A stretch of DNA of 64,000 nt from Marilutibacter penaei (GTDB lineage Bacteria; Pseudomonadota; Gammaproteobacteria; Xanthomonadales; Xanthomonadaceae). Below are positions 19,693 through 29,574 of the stretch, piece by piece (position 1 is the stretch's first letter; each line of letters opens with the position of its first letter). The translations under genes were made by a program, and so were the position numbers. Location: NCBI RefSeq assembly GCF_014145395.1, contig NZ_JACHTE010000009.1, positions 121,753 through 185,752 on the forward strand, read 5' to 3'. Below the pieces are notes generated by a model. That model had not been told where the DNA came from, searched no databases, and saw only the letters and a list, made by a program, of their open reading frames with translations.

Positions 19693-21027
19693 GTGCTGGA
19701 ACTGACGATCGTCCTCGCCCTGATCGCGTTGAACGGCTTCTTCGCGATGTCGGAGATGGCCCTGGTCACCTCGCGCAAGCTGCGCCTGAAGCAGATGGCG
19801 GACCAGCCCGGACGTACCCGGCGGGGCGCCGAGGTCGCGCTGGCGCTGGCCGAACACCCCGACAACCTGCTCTCCACGGTCCAGGTCGGCATCACCCTGA
19901 TCGGCGTGCTCACCGGCCTGCTCGGCGGCGAGGCCATCGGCGTGATGATCGCCGACGCGCTGCGTGGGGTTTGGCCGGGCGCTGCGGAATATGCGCGCAC
20001 CATCGGCATCGGCACCGCGGTCGGCCTGATCACCGCCAGCCAGGTGATCTTCGGCGAACTGATTCCCAAGCGGCTTGCGCTGACCAATCCGGAGGCCATC
20101 GCCAGCATCGTCGCGATCCCGCTCGACCTGCTGTCCCGGTTCGCCCGTCCCGTGGTCGCGACGCTCGGCTCGATCAACCGGGGCGTGCTCCGGCTGCTGG
20201 GCATCCGCGACGACGCCCGCAGCGCGATCAGCGAGGAGGAAATCCGCCTGCTGGTCAGCGAAAGCCACGAACAGGGCGTCATCGACGCCGACGAGCGCAA
20301 GATGGTCTACCGGGTCCTCAACCTGGGCGACCGTACCGCCGAGAGCCTCATGACGCCGCGCACGCGGGTCACCTGGCTGGATACCGAGCTCTCCTTCGAC
20401 GAGAACATGGCCGTGATGCGCGAGACCCCGTTCTCCCGCTATCCGGTCTACAAGGGCGACGACAACGAAGTGGTGGGCATCCTGGAAGCCAAGTCGCTGC
20501 TGGACGGGTTGGGCGTGCCGGGCGCGCCGCGGATCTTCGACCGGCTGCGCGACGCGCTGTTCGTGTCCGAGTCCACCCATGCGTTCAAGCTGCTGGAGAT
20601 CTTCCGGGAAGAGCAGCAGTCGATCGCGCTGGTGGTCGACGAGTACGGTGACGTGACCGGCCTGATCACCGTCAACGACCTGCTCGGCGCGGTGATCGGC
20701 CGCGTCCAGACCGCGGAGTCCGACGACGAGGCGGCACCGGTGGTGCAACGCGCCGACGGCTCCTGGCTGCTGGACGGCAGCCTGCCGCTGGAGGACCTGC
20801 GCGACCTGATCGACGGCGGCCGCCTGCCGGTCGAGGACGAGCCCGACTTCCACACCGCGGCGGGCATGGTCATCAACCATTTCGGCCGGATCCCGCACGT
20901 GGGCGAGCACCTGGACTGGGAGCAGTGGCGGATCGAGGTGGTGGACCTGGACGGACCGCGCATCGACAAACTGCTCCTGCAGGCGCTGCCGGACCCGGAC
21001 AGCGGCAGCGATGAGCTCACCGCCTGA
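19693..21027 (+). CDS. CNNM/CBS/CorC-domain hemolysin-family membrane protein
   Basis: A 444-residue protein with an N-terminal DUF21 (CNNM) membrane domain of about four helices, two CBS domains (around the LMTPRTRVTWL and HAFKLLEIF segments, residues about 205-330) and a C-terminal CorC_HlyC domain. Family members transport or regulate divalent cations such as Mg2+ or Co2+; the 'hemolysin' label is historical. The GTG start at 19693 is preceded by GGAGG. The stop overlaps the start of the downstream exoD-like gene by 17 nt, indicating coupled translation. Confidence 0.9.
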   Translation: MLELTIVLALIALNGFFAMSEMALVTSRKLRLKQMADQPGRTRRGAEVALALAEHPDNLLSTVQVGITLIGVLTGLLGGEAIGVMIADALRGVWPGAAEYARTIGIGTAVGLITASQVIFGELIPKRLALTNPEAIASIVAIPLDLLSRFARPVVATLGSINRGVLRLLGIRDDARSAISEEEIRLLVSESHEQGVIDADERKMVYRVLNLGDRTAESLMTPRTRVTWLDTELSFDENMAVMRETPFSRYPVYKGDDNEVVGILEAKSLLDGLGVPGAPRIFDRLRDALFVSESTHAFKLLEIFREEQQSIALVVDEYGDVTGLITVNDLLGAVIGRVQTAESDDEAAPVVQRADGSWLLDGSLPLEDLRDLIDGGRLPVEDEPDFHTAAGMVINHFGRIPHVGEHLDWEQWRIEVVDLDGPRIDKLLLQALPDPDSGSDELTA

Positions 21028-21658
21028 TCCACCGCCCCGCCGACCCGTCGAGGAAGCGGGCACGCGCGCGCTCCTCGATGCGTTCGCGATGGGCGACCCG
21101 GACGACACCTTGCGGCTGGGCGACGTGTTCGCCGGCCTGGGCAAGCGCTCGTTCGGGATGCTGCTGTTCATCGCCACCCTGCCGTCCTTCATCCCGATAC
21201 CGGGGATGGGCGGTGCCATCAGCGGCCCTCTGGTCATCCTGATCGGGGCGCAGCTGCTGGTCGGCTTGCGCACGCCCTGGCTGCCGGCCTTCGTCGCGCG
21301 GCGAGGCCCCAGCCGGGCCCTGATGGTGCGGTTCCGCAACCTGCTGTCGCCCTGGCTGGGGCGACTCGAGCGCGTGGTCAGGCCGCGCGCCGCCGGGGTA
21401 CTCGACCACCGCCTCGCCAGCGCGTTCACGGGCCTGTTGCTGGTGCTGCTCGGCGTCCTGCTCTCGCTGCCGATCCCCTTCACCAATTTCCTGTTCGGCG
21501 CGCTGATGCTGCTGTTCGCGTTCGCCCTCCTCGAACGCGATGGCCGGCTCATGCTGGTCGCATGGGCCGCGGCGCTACTGGCCATGGGGGCGGTCGGCGG
21601 CCTGTCCGGGGGAATCGCGGCGCTGGTCGCCGAGACCCTGGCGCGCTTCCGGAGCTAG
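21011..21658 (+). CDS. exoD: ExoD family exopolysaccharide-related membrane protein
   Basis: A 215-residue protein of the ExoD family (PF06055). It has four to five membrane helices and the conserved core FGMLLFIATLPSFIPIPG. The mirrored segment LLSLPIPFTNFLFGALM follows later. ExoD affects exopolysaccharide production in rhizobia, but its biochemical role is unknown. It overlaps the CBS/CorC gene by 17 nt. Its stop also overlaps the end of the convergent GGDEF-EAL gene by four bases. Confidence 0.88.
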   Translation: MSSPPDPPPRRPVEEAGTRALLDAFAMGDPDDTLRLGDVFAGLGKRSFGMLLFIATLPSFIPIPGMGGAISGPLVILIGAQLLVGLRTPWLPAFVARRGPSRALMVRFRNLLSPWLGRLERVVRPRAAGVLDHRLASAFTGLLLVLLGVLLSLPIPFTNFLFGALMLLFAFALLERDGRLMLVAWAAALLAMGAVGGLSGGIAALVAETLARFRS

Positions 21659-23805
21659 CGCCCCTCTTCCTTCAGAAGGGCCAGGAACTCCGGGCCGGGC
21701 ATCGGTGAGCCCAGCCAGTAGCCCTGGGCCTGGTCGCAGCCACGCTCCCTCAACAAGGCGTACTGGCCGGCCTTCTCCACGCCTTCCGCGATCACCGTGA
21801 TGCCCAGCGAATGGGCCATCGCGATGATGGCGCTGGTCAGGGCGAGGTCGTCGGGGTCGCGGAGGATGTCCGCGATGAAGCTGCGATCGATCTTGACCCC
21901 GTCCACCGGCACCCGGCGCAGGTGGCTCAGGCCCGAGAAGCCTGTGCCGAAGTCGTCCAGCAACACCTTGACGCCGGTTTCGCGCAGGCGCGCCAGTTCC
22001 TCGCCCACGTGGGCTTCGTCGCCGATGACCGCGGTTTCGGTGAGTTCAAGGTGCAGCCGCCCGGCCTCCAGGCCGGTCTCCTTCAGGCAGGAAGCGACCA
22101 CCTCGGCGAGCGCCCCGCCCCCGCGCAACTGCCGGGGAGACACATTGACCGCCACGGTCAGGGGCTCGCGGCCGGGCAGCATCTGCTGCCACCGCACCGC
22201 CTCCGAGCACGCGGCGTGCAGCACCCGCGGGCCCAGCGACTCGATCAGCCCGCTCTGCTCCGCCACGTCGATGAACACCGAAGGCGCCACCTGGCCGTGC
22301 TTGGGGTGGTTCCAGCGCAACAACGCCTCGGCGCCGACCATGGTGCGGTCGGACAGGCGGTAGACCGGCTGGTAGACCAGGCTGAGCTCGCCCCGCTCCC
22401 AGGCACCCCGCAGCTCGTGCTCGAGGTTGACGCGACGCTCCACCGCCAGGTCCATCGCACGGCTGTAGAAACGGAAGCAGTTCTTCCCGGCAACCTTGGC
22501 CTGGTACATCGCGATGTCGCCGTTCTTCATCAGCGACGCCGCCGTGGAGGCATCATCCGGGAACAGCGTGATGCCGATCGACGTCCCGAGGAACACCTGG
22601 CGATCCTGCACGATCAGGGGCTGTCCGAGTTCGACGACCAGCCGCTCGGCGAGCTGGGTCGCGATCTCGCGCACCCCAGGTCCGTCGTCGCGCGGCAGCG
22701 CGCGTACGAGGATCACGAACTCGTCGCCACCGAAACGCGCGAGCAGGGCGTCGTCCCCGGCCTCGCGCGCGATCACGTCGCGGATGCGCGCGGAACACTG
22801 CACCAGCACGTCATCGCCGGCATCGTGGCCCAGGGTGTCGTTGACGCGCTTGAAATCATCGATGTCAGCGAACAGCAGGGCCAGTTGCTGGCCCTCGCCG
22901 CGCATCTGCAGCAGCTGCTCGTCGAGCGCCTCCCGGAACGCCAGGCGGTTGGACAGCCCCGTCAACGCATCGGTGTAGGCCATCCGGCGGATGTCGCGAT
23001 CGTGCCGGGCCACGCTTTCGCTCATGCGGCTGAACGCACGCAACAGTTCGCCGACCTCGTCGCGCCTCCGGCTGGTCGGGAGGTCCAGGTCGAAGCGACC
23101 GGCTTCGATCTGCCGGGCGGAGTCGGCGAGGTGGCGGATGGGACGCACCAGCCAGCGCTGCACCAGCCAGAGCATGCCGATCCCCATCAGCAGCAGGCAG
23201 CCCGCCACCAGGCCCACCCCGACCACCTGCCGATGCCCGAGCACCGCCAGGCGCTCGCGCATGTCCTGCACGGCACGTTCCTGGAAGCCCTGCGAGACCT
23301 CGAGGTCGAAGCCCATCCGCACGCCCCCGAGGCGCTCGTCGCCGATCATGATCGGTGTCGAGACATCCATCAGGCTGTCGTCGAAGAGCGTGAGGAGTCC
23401 ATCCGACATGATCACGTCGTTCGCGAAGCCATCGTCCATCCGCTTGCCGTAGCTGGAGATCGCTTCGCTGCCATCGTGGATGATCACCCCGTCCTCGTCG
23501 TACACCAGCACGTACCGGGCATCGGGTTGCCGCAGCGCCGACGCGGTCAGCTCGCCCATCGCATCGAGGTCGAAGTAATAGAGCGGGTTGGTCAGCGATT
23601 CGGCGAGCTGGTTGACCATGCCTTCGCCACGCCGGTTCAGGCTGTTGTCGATCACCCCCGCCATCGCGTCCCGGGTGATCTCCACCACTTCGCCCTGCAT
23701 CTGCTCCTGCCGCTTGAGCATCAACGCCATCGTCAGCAGCAGCACCACGAGCGCCAGCGTCATCAGCAGCAGGAACTTGGTGCGCAGGCCACTGCGAAGC
23801 TTCAT
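21655..23805 (-). CDS. Membrane HAMP-GGDEF-EAL cyclic-di-GMP enzyme
   Basis: A 716-residue inner-membrane protein: helix at 9-30, periplasmic region (about 31-192) with a double-Cache-like pattern, second helix (about 193-216), HAMP (about 217-270), GGDEF domain with intact GGDEF at 359-363, and EAL domain with intact EAL at 493-495 and DDFGTG further on. Both cyclase and phosphodiesterase could be active; no RxxD inhibitory site is seen five residues before GGDEF. Its ATG overlaps the stop of the upstream PhnD-like gene (ATGA), so the two are translationally coupled and the binding protein may feed signals to the periplasmic domain. Confidence 0.92.
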   Translation of the reverse strand: MKLRSGLRTKFLLLMTLALVVLLLTMALMLKRQEQMQGEVVEITRDAMAGVIDNSLNRRGEGMVNQLAESLTNPLYYFDLDAMGELTASALRQPDARYVLVYDEDGVIIHDGSEAISSYGKRMDDGFANDVIMSDGLLTLFDDSLMDVSTPIMIGDERLGGVRMGFDLEVSQGFQERAVQDMRERLAVLGHRQVVGVGLVAGCLLLMGIGMLWLVQRWLVRPIRHLADSARQIEAGRFDLDLPTSRRRDEVGELLRAFSRMSESVARHDRDIRRMAYTDALTGLSNRLAFREALDEQLLQMRGEGQQLALLFADIDDFKRVNDTLGHDAGDDVLVQCSARIRDVIAREAGDDALLARFGGDEFVILVRALPRDDGPGVREIATQLAERLVVELGQPLIVQDRQVFLGTSIGITLFPDDASTAASLMKNGDIAMYQAKVAGKNCFRFYSRAMDLAVERRVNLEHELRGAWERGELSLVYQPVYRLSDRTMVGAEALLRWNHPKHGQVAPSVFIDVAEQSGLIESLGPRVLHAACSEAVRWQQMLPGREPLTVAVNVSPRQLRGGGALAEVVASCLKETGLEAGRLHLELTETAVIGDEAHVGEELARLRETGVKVLLDDFGTGFSGLSHLRRVPVDGVKIDRSFIADILRDPDDLALTSAIIAMAHSLGITVIAEGVEKAGQYALLRERGCDQAQGYWLGSPMPGPEFLALLKEEGR

Positions 23806-24776
23806 TCGACCTCCGCCTTGACCCGCAGCACGCCCTGCCCGACCTTGTCCAGCGCGTGCAGGGATGTTTCGTCCACGGGCAGGAAGCGCGTGGTGCCGAA
23901 GAACTCGTCCAGCGCGGGGCCCGCATCCGGGTCGTTGCCGGCTTCGATCAGCACCGCCTCCAGTCGCTCGCGCACGCGGGGGTCCAGGCCCGGCCGCACG
24001 AGCTCCAGGGCGCGCGGGAACTCGGGGGTCTCGGCGATGATGGCCATGTCGGGCTTGAAGGCCAGCGGCATCCGCCTCGGATTGTCCCAGTCGAGGTTGC
24101 TCATCACGCCGACGTCGACGAGGCCCTTGTGGACCCAGGTGGCGATGTTGAGTTCGGAGCGCGCGAACAGGTAGCCGACCGTGTCGCCGGCGGGCCGGTC
24201 CATCGGCGAGAGCAGCACGTCCAGCTGCACCCCCTGCGCCAGCAGCATCGAAGCCGGTACGAAGTACGCGCTCGTGGAAGACGGGCGCTGGAACGCGACA
24301 CTGTGGCCCAGGATGCCGGCAAGATCGGTGATGCCGCTGTCTTTCCGGGCGAAGAACACGGTGTGGTAATGGCTGACCCCGTTACGCTCGGTCAGCAGCA
24401 GGGGCACGGCCCCCGCCCGCTCCCGCATGAGCAGCGCCGTCCCCGTGGTTTCGGTGATCCAGTCGACCCGCCCCCTGCGCAGGTAACTGGCCATCTGCTG
24501 GGAGTCCTTGGCCATCAGGATGCGGCCTTCGCGGATGCCGACGTCCGCCAGGCGCGGGACCACGTAGTCGAGCAGCGGCTTGAGCTGCTCGTAATGGGAC
24601 TTCGGGTCATCGCTGATGCGGCCGAGGACCAGCACGTGCGCGTCGTCGCCGGGCGGCGGATTGGCCCCCTGCGCACACGCATCCCCGGCGATCGCCAGGC
24701 CGAACACGAGCGTGGATATGACGAAACGGCGCAGGCACGCGATCAAGGGATGGGGTCGCTCCGGGGTTCCCGCCAT
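23802..24776 (-). CDS. PhnD-like periplasmic phosphate/phosphonate-binding protein
   Basis: A 324-residue exported protein with a signal peptide ending near GDACAQ. The PhnD/PtxB-type binding fold is indicated by SHYEQLKPLLDYVVPRL, VDWITETTGTALLM, HTVFFARKDSGI, VAFQRPSSTSAYFVP (the anion-binding Ser/Thr run) and VDVGVMSNLDWDN. No ABC permease or ATPase lies nearby. Instead the stop overlaps the start of a GGDEF-EAL gene, so it is probably a ligand sensor for c-di-GMP signalling rather than a transporter part. The ATG at 24776 is preferred over 24818 because it gives a normal signal peptide. Confidence 0.87.
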   Translation of the reverse strand: MAGTPERPHPLIACLRRFVISTLVFGLAIAGDACAQGANPPPGDDAHVLVLGRISDDPKSHYEQLKPLLDYVVPRLADVGIREGRILMAKDSQQMASYLRRGRVDWITETTGTALLMRERAGAVPLLLTERNGVSHYHTVFFARKDSGITDLAGILGHSVAFQRPSSTSAYFVPASMLLAQGVQLDVLLSPMDRPAGDTVGYLFARSELNIATWVHKGLVDVGVMSNLDWDNPRRMPLAFKPDMAIIAETPEFPRALELVRPGLDPRVRERLEAVLIEAGNDPDAGPALDEFFGTTRFLPVDETSLHALDKVGQGVLRVKAEVE

Positions 24777-24824
24777 CCAGACTAATCTAAAGCCCGCAGG
24801 CCGGCCATCGGTCCGCATCCGCGG

Positions 24825-25634
24825 TCATTCGGCCCCGCGACCGCCACGGCCGCCGCGTTCGGCGGCGATCGAGGCGATGCGCTGCATGTCGGCCAGCACG
24901 CCGCGCAGCAGGCGCACCTCGCGGGTGTCCAGGTCGGCCTTCAGGAACAGCCGGCGGAACTTGCGCAACGCCGACTCCGGGGTACGCCCCTTGTGGAAGT
25001 CGATGGCGTCGAGGGTGTCGCCGAGCTGTCCGAAGAAGCCCTCCAGCTCCGCGTGGGACGCCGGCGACCCGGTGCCCGGCGGCGCGGGCGCAGGCGCGGG
25101 GACGGCCTCGCCCCCGCTGGCGAGCACGGCCAACCGCAGCTCGTAAGCCAGCACCTGCACGGCCGCGGCGAGGTTGAGGGAGCTGTACTCCGGGTTGGCC
25201 GGGATGTGGACGGCCGCGTGGCACAGTTGCAGCTCCTCGTTGTCCAGCCCGGTACGCTCGCGCCCGAAGACCAGCGCCACCTCGCCTCCTTGCGCGGCGC
25301 TCTCCAGTGCACGCGTGGCCGCGCTTCGCGGCGAAAGCTCCTCCAGTGCGATCCGGCGGCTCCTGGCGGTGCAGCCCAGCACCAGCCGGCAGTCGGCCAC
25401 GGCCTCGGCCAGGGTGTCGTGGAACGTCGCACCCGCGAGCAGGTCGTCCGCCCCCGCGGCCAGCGCCTCCGAGTCGCGGTCCGGCCGTTTCTCCGGCGCG
25501 ACCAGGACCAGCCGGGCCAGGCCCATGGTCTTCATGGCGCGCGCGGCCGAGCCGATGTTGCCGGGGTGCTGCGTACCCACCAGCACGATGCGCAGGCGGT
25601 TGGCGGTCGATTCAGTCTGGGAATGGGTGGTCAT
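24825..25634 (-). CDS. trmJ: tRNA (cytidine/uridine-2'-O-)-methyltransferase TrmJ
   Basis: A 269-residue SPOUT methyltransferase that forms Cm/Um at position 32 of the tRNA anticodon loop. Motifs are clear: [19 protein letters not shown] (motif 1), VFGRERTGL (motif 2) and [17 protein letters not shown] (motif 3, the SAM knot). A Pro/Ala linker precedes the C-terminal helical extension typical of TrmJ (about 190-260), and the tail is Gly/Arg-rich. The ATG at 25634 is divergent from suhB, a common arrangement in gammaproteobacteria. Confidence 0.93.
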   Translation of the reverse strand: MTTHSQTESTANRLRIVLVGTQHPGNIGSAARAMKTMGLARLVLVAPEKRPDRDSEALAAGADDLLAGATFHDTLAEAVADCRLVLGCTARSRRIALEELSPRSAATRALESAAQGGEVALVFGRERTGLDNEELQLCHAAVHIPANPEYSSLNLAAAVQVLAYELRLAVLASGGEAVPAPAPAPPGTGSPASHAELEGFFGQLGDTLDAIDFHKGRTPESALRKFRRLFLKADLDTREVRLLRGVLADMQRIASIAAERGGRGGRGAE

Positions 25635-25746
25635 CGTCGCCAATGGTAAACTCCGCGCCCCGGCCTGTGCGCCGGCATGTTCTTTCACCTTCCGCCATCC
25701 GCGCCGGCCCCAGGGGACCGGTCCGTGTCCGCCCGAGGCCGCCCGC

Positions 25747-26577
25747 ATGCAGAAACCCGCCGTCACCCTCATGGTCAAGGCCGCCCGCGCCGCCGGCAAC
25801 GTGCTGCTGCGGCACATGCACCGCCTGGATGCCCTGAACGTGGTCGAGAAGGACCGCCAGGACTATGCCAGCGAAGTCGACGAGGAGGCCGAGAAGGTGG
25901 TGATCCGCGAGCTCAGGCGCGCGCACCCGGACTACGGTTTCCTGGGCGAGGAAAGCGGCGCCGCCGCAGGCACGGGCCGCGACCAGCGCTTCACCTGGGT
26001 GATCGACCCGCTCGACGGGACCAGCAACTACCTGCGCGGCTTCCCTCACTTCTGTGTTTCGATCGGCCTGGTCGAGAACGGCGAGCCGATCCATGGCGTC
26101 ATCTTCGACCCCCTGCGCAACGATCTGTTCACCGCCAGCAAGGGCAGCGGGGCGCAGCTCAACGGCAAGCGCATCCGCGTGGCCGACCGCAAGGACCTGA
26201 CCGGCACCGTCGTCGTCACCGGCTTCCCGCCGCGCGAGCGCAGCCGCGCCAGCGCCCAGCTGAAGACCCTCGACAACCTGCTGCTCGACGCGGAGGACAT
26301 CCGCCGTACCGGCTCCGCCGCGCTCGACCTGGCCTACGTGGCCAGCGGCCGTGCCGACGCCTACTTCGAGGCAGGGGTGAAGCCCTGGGACATCGCCGCG
26401 GGCGTGCTGATGGTGCGCGAGGCCGGCGGCAAGGTCTGCGACTTCCAGGGTCGCTCGACGGGTCCGATGGACGTGCGTGGGGTCGATCCGCGTCCGCTGG
26501 TGGCCGCCAACCTCAAGGTCTGCGAACTCCTGCAGAAGCGCATCGTCGAGACCGGCTACGCGGCGGCCTTCAAGTAA
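25747..26577 (+). CDS. suhB: Inositol-1-monophosphatase SuhB
   Basis: A 276-residue inositol monophosphatase-family protein. Metal-site motifs are GEES (Glu68, Glu69), [10 protein letters not shown] (Asp87, Asp90) and KPWDIAAG (third-metal aspartate). In E. coli SuhB also binds RNA polymerase/NusA and supports rRNA antitermination. Start is the ATG at 25747, after the trmJ-suhB divergent region. A strong bidirectional terminator follows. The length matches SuhB (about 270). Confidence 0.93.
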   Translation: MQKPAVTLMVKAARAAGNVLLRHMHRLDALNVVEKDRQDYASEVDEEAEKVVIRELRRAHPDYGFLGEESGAAAGTGRDQRFTWVIDPLDGTSNYLRGFPHFCVSIGLVENGEPIHGVIFDPLRNDLFTASKGSGAQLNGKRIRVADRKDLTGTVVVTGFPPRERSRASAQLKTLDNLLLDAEDIRRTGSAALDLAYVASGRADAYFEAGVKPWDIAAGVLMVREAGGKVCDFQGRSTGPMDVRGVDPRPLVAANLKVCELLQKRIVETGYAAAFK

Positions 26578-26615
26578 CCGCGCGCCCCGGCGCCGGCGCC
26601 GGCGTACCCGCCACG

Positions 26616-26655
26616 ACGAAAAAGGCCGCGCTCTTCCGGGCGCGGCCTTTTTCGT
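26616..26655. terminator. Bidirectional terminator between suhB and secF
   Basis: Long hairpin ACGAAAAAGGCCGCG... paired with ...CGCGGCCTTTTTCGT around a CTCTTCCGGG centre. A-tract and T-tract flank both sides, so it can terminate suhB (+) and secF (-). Confidence 0.9.
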
Positions 26656-26670
26656 GCCTGATGCCGTGGA

Positions 26671-27630
26671 TCAGGGGCGTCGGGCGAGTGCCTCCTCGTC
26701 GCGCGCCTTCGGCATCAGGTCCTGCTTGGTGACCTTCAGCGGCCCGATCGTCAGCAGCGTGCTGGCGACGAAGATCGACGAGAGCGTGCCGATCACCGCA
26801 CCGATCAGCATCGACTCGGCAAGGCCCCGCAGCGACCCACCGCCGTACAGGTACAGCGCCAGCATGGTCAGGATCGCCACGAACGAGGTGATCACCGTAC
26901 GCGACAGGGTCTGGTTGATCGCCGCGTTGATGATCGAGATCGGGTCGCCGCGCATCGAACGGAAATTCTCGCGGATGCGGTCGAAGACGACGATCGTGTC
27001 ATTGATGGAGAAACCCATGACCGACAGGATGCCCGCCAGTACCGTCAGGTCGAACTCGTGCCCGGTCAGCGCGAACCAGCCGGTGACCACCACCACGTCG
27101 TGCAGGGTGGTCAGCGTGGCGGCAACGGCGAACTTCTTCTCGAACCGGAACGAGATGTAGATCATGAAGCCGACGACGACGAAGATCAGCGCCCAGATGC
27201 CGTTGACGGCGATTTCCTTGCCGACCTGGGGCCCGACGTAATCGCTCTTCAGCACCGTACCCGGGTTGCCTTCGAAGGCCAGCGCCTGCTGGATCTCGCG
27301 GGCGGTGTTCTGGTCCGCGCCGCCCTCGGACCCGTCGGTCTTCGGCTGGACGCGGATCAGCAGGTCGTTGCCGTTGCCGAACGTCTGCACCTGCGCGTTG
27401 CCGTAACCGGCGCTGGACATGCGTGCGCGGACGTCGTCCACGTCGACGGGTTGTTCGAAGCGGATCTCGGTGACCGTGCCTCCGGTGAAATCCAGCGCGA
27501 AGTTGAAGCCCTTGACGGCCATCGCGCCGACGGATGCGACCAGCAGCAGGGCCGCGATCGCCAGCGAGACCCAGCGCAGGCGCATGAAATCGATGCGGCT
27601 GTCATAGGGGAACAGGTTGAAAGGTTTCAT
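26671..27630 (-). CDS. secF: Protein translocase subunit SecF
   Basis: A 319-residue, six-helix SecF. The N-terminal FALDFTGGTVTEIRF motif, periplasmic domain (about 40-135) and C-terminal VMGFSINDTIVVFDRIREN segment are characteristic. With SecD it uses the proton-motive force to pull exported proteins out of SecYEG. It lies 22 nt downstream of secD, last in queA-tgt-yajC-secD-secF. The length is typical. Confidence 0.95.
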   Translation of the reverse strand: MKPFNLFPYDSRIDFMRLRWVSLAIAALLLVASVGAMAVKGFNFALDFTGGTVTEIRFEQPVDVDDVRARMSSAGYGNAQVQTFGNGNDLLIRVQPKTDGSEGGADQNTAREIQQALAFEGNPGTVLKSDYVGPQVGKEIAVNGIWALIFVVVGFMIYISFRFEKKFAVAATLTTLHDVVVVTGWFALTGHEFDLTVLAGILSVMGFSINDTIVVFDRIRENFRSMRGDPISIINAAINQTLSRTVITSFVAILTMLALYLYGGGSLRGLAESMLIGAVIGTLSSIFVASTLLTIGPLKVTKQDLMPKARDEEALARRP

Positions 27631-27652
27631 GGCGTTCTATCCGTTCCGCGGG

Positions 27653-29518
27653 TCAGATGGCGATGGACTTGAGCTTGCGACGCCCGCCGTAGATCAGCGT
27701 GGCGACCGCGCGCGAAGCCGAGACCGCGGTGTACATGGACGTGGCGATGCCGACGATCAGGGCAACGGCGAAGCCCTTGACCGGACCGGTGCCGAAGGCG
27801 AACAGCGCCAGTCCGGCGAGCACGGCGGTGATGTTGGCGTCGGCGATCGTCCCGACGGCGCGGTCGTAGCCGGCGGCGATCGCCGCCTTGGCGGGCATGC
27901 CCGCCCGCAGTTCCTCTCGTATTCGTTCGTTGATGAGGACGTTCGCGTCGACGGAGAAACCCACGGTCAATGCGATACCGGCCATGCCAGGCAGGGTCAT
28001 CGTGGCACCGAACAGCGACATCACCGCGACCAGCATCAGCAGGTTCAGCAGCAGTGCGATGCAGGTGATCACGCCGAACATGCGGTAGTAGAAGAGGAAG
28101 AACAGCAGGATGAAGCCGAAGGAGTACGTGATCGCCGTCATGCCGCGCTCGACGTTCTCGCGCCCGAGGCTGGGGCCCACGATGCGCTCTTCGATGAAGT
28201 CCATCGGCGCGGCGAGCGAGCCGGAACGCAGCAGCAGGGCCAGGTCCGCCGCTTCCTTCGGGCTGTCGAGGCCGGTGGTCTGGAACTCCTTGCCGAACAC
28301 GCCCTGGATCGTGGCGACCGAGATGATCTCTTCGTCGATCCGCGTGCTGCGGACCTCCTCGCCGTCCACCACGCGGACCTCGGGCACACGTTCGATGTAC
28401 ACCACGGCCATCGGCTTGCCGACGTTCTCGCTGGTGAAGTCGAACATGCGCTGGCCGCCGGCACCGTTCAGGCGCACGTTGACCGACGGGGTGCCCGACT
28501 GCGGGTCGCGGCCCGAGGACGCGGTCACCATCTGGTCGCCCGAGGCGATCACGCGCTTGCTGAGGATGTAAGGAATCGGCTCGCCATCGATGCCCACGTC
28601 CTTGCTGTAGTAGAGCTTGCCTTCCGGCGGCACGATGCCGGTGTCGCGGGCGCTATAGGCATCGGCGTCAAGCACGGCGCGCCACTCGAGGGTGGCGGTA
28701 GCGCCCAGCACCCGCTTCGCCTGAGCCGTGTCCTGCACGCCCGGCAACTGGACCACGATGCGGTCATCGCCCTGGCGCTGGATGATCGGCTCGGCCACGC
28801 CCAGTGCGTTGACGCGGTTGCGCAGCGTGCCGATGTTCTGGTCGATCGCGTCTACGGCGAGGCGCCGCAGCTCGTCGTCGCTCATGCGGACGGTAACGCG
28901 GCTGCCATCGGTGCTGACCTGCAGCGTCGGCTGGGAAATGATGATCGCGTCGCGCGCCGCATCCGCCGCCGCCTCGTCGGGCAGCTGGGCCACGACGGTA
29001 TTGCCCGGACGGCGCTCCACCGACTGGTAGCGGATCCGCTTGTCGCGCAGCAGCACGCGGACGTCCTCGGCAGTCGCCTCCAGCCGCTTCTCGAGCGCCG
29101 CGGCCTGGTCGACCTGCATGGTGAAGTGGACGCCACCCTGCAGGTCGAGGCCGAGCAGCATCGCCTTGCCGCCCAGTTCCTCAAGCCACTCCGGCACCGT
29201 GGACGCGAGGTTCAGCGCAACGATGTAGTCACTGCCCAGCTCGGGACGCAGCGCGTCGGCGGCCTTGACCTGGGCGTCCGGGTCGGAGAGCCGGACCAGC
29301 AGGTTGTCGCCCTCGACCGCCACGGAGCGGGGTTGGATGCCGGCCTCCTCCAGCTCACCCTCCACCCGCCCCTTCAGGCCTTCGTCGACGGTCGCGCCAC
29401 GGTTGGCGCTGACCTGGACGGAGGGGTCCTGCGGGAAGATGTTGGGCAGGGCATAGAGGGTGCTGAACACGAGGATCAGCAGCAGGACGACATATTTCCA
29501 GCGGGCGTAGGTGAGCAT
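27653..29518 (-). CDS. secD: Protein translocase subunit SecD
   Basis: A 621-residue SecD with one N-terminal helix, a large periplasmic P1 region (about 35-440) and five C-terminal helices. Diagnostic segments are LDLQGGVHFTMQV (SecD DxxGG motif), VVQLPGVQDTAQAKRVLG and the membrane signature GFSVDANVLINERIREEL. It works with SecF and YajC as the Sec accessory complex. The gene starts 57 nt after yajC and is co-directional with secF. Confidence 0.96.
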   Translation of the reverse strand: MLTYARWKYVVLLLILVFSTLYALPNIFPQDPSVQVSANRGATVDEGLKGRVEGELEEAGIQPRSVAVEGDNLLVRLSDPDAQVKAADALRPELGSDYIVALNLASTVPEWLEELGGKAMLLGLDLQGGVHFTMQVDQAAALEKRLEATAEDVRVLLRDKRIRYQSVERRPGNTVVAQLPDEAAADAARDAIIISQPTLQVSTDGSRVTVRMSDDELRRLAVDAIDQNIGTLRNRVNALGVAEPIIQRQGDDRIVVQLPGVQDTAQAKRVLGATATLEWRAVLDADAYSARDTGIVPPEGKLYYSKDVGIDGEPIPYILSKRVIASGDQMVTASSGRDPQSGTPSVNVRLNGAGGQRMFDFTSENVGKPMAVVYIERVPEVRVVDGEEVRSTRIDEEIISVATIQGVFGKEFQTTGLDSPKEAADLALLLRSGSLAAPMDFIEERIVGPSLGRENVERGMTAITYSFGFILLFFLFYYRMFGVITCIALLLNLLMLVAVMSLFGATMTLPGMAGIALTVGFSVDANVLINERIREELRAGMPAKAAIAAGYDRAVGTIADANITAVLAGLALFAFGTGPVKGFAVALIVGIATSMYTAVSASRAVATLIYGGRRKLKSIAI

Positions 29519-29574
29519 CGAAAGCTTCCTGCGGCAGCTCCCCGGCCGCCGTGACTAGCGTGTGTGGCGGCGGA

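Noticed and set aside
23802..24776. Phosphonate ABC transporter operon
   Set aside because: Only the binding protein is present; the neighbours are a GGDEF-EAL gene and trmJ, with no permease or ATPase.
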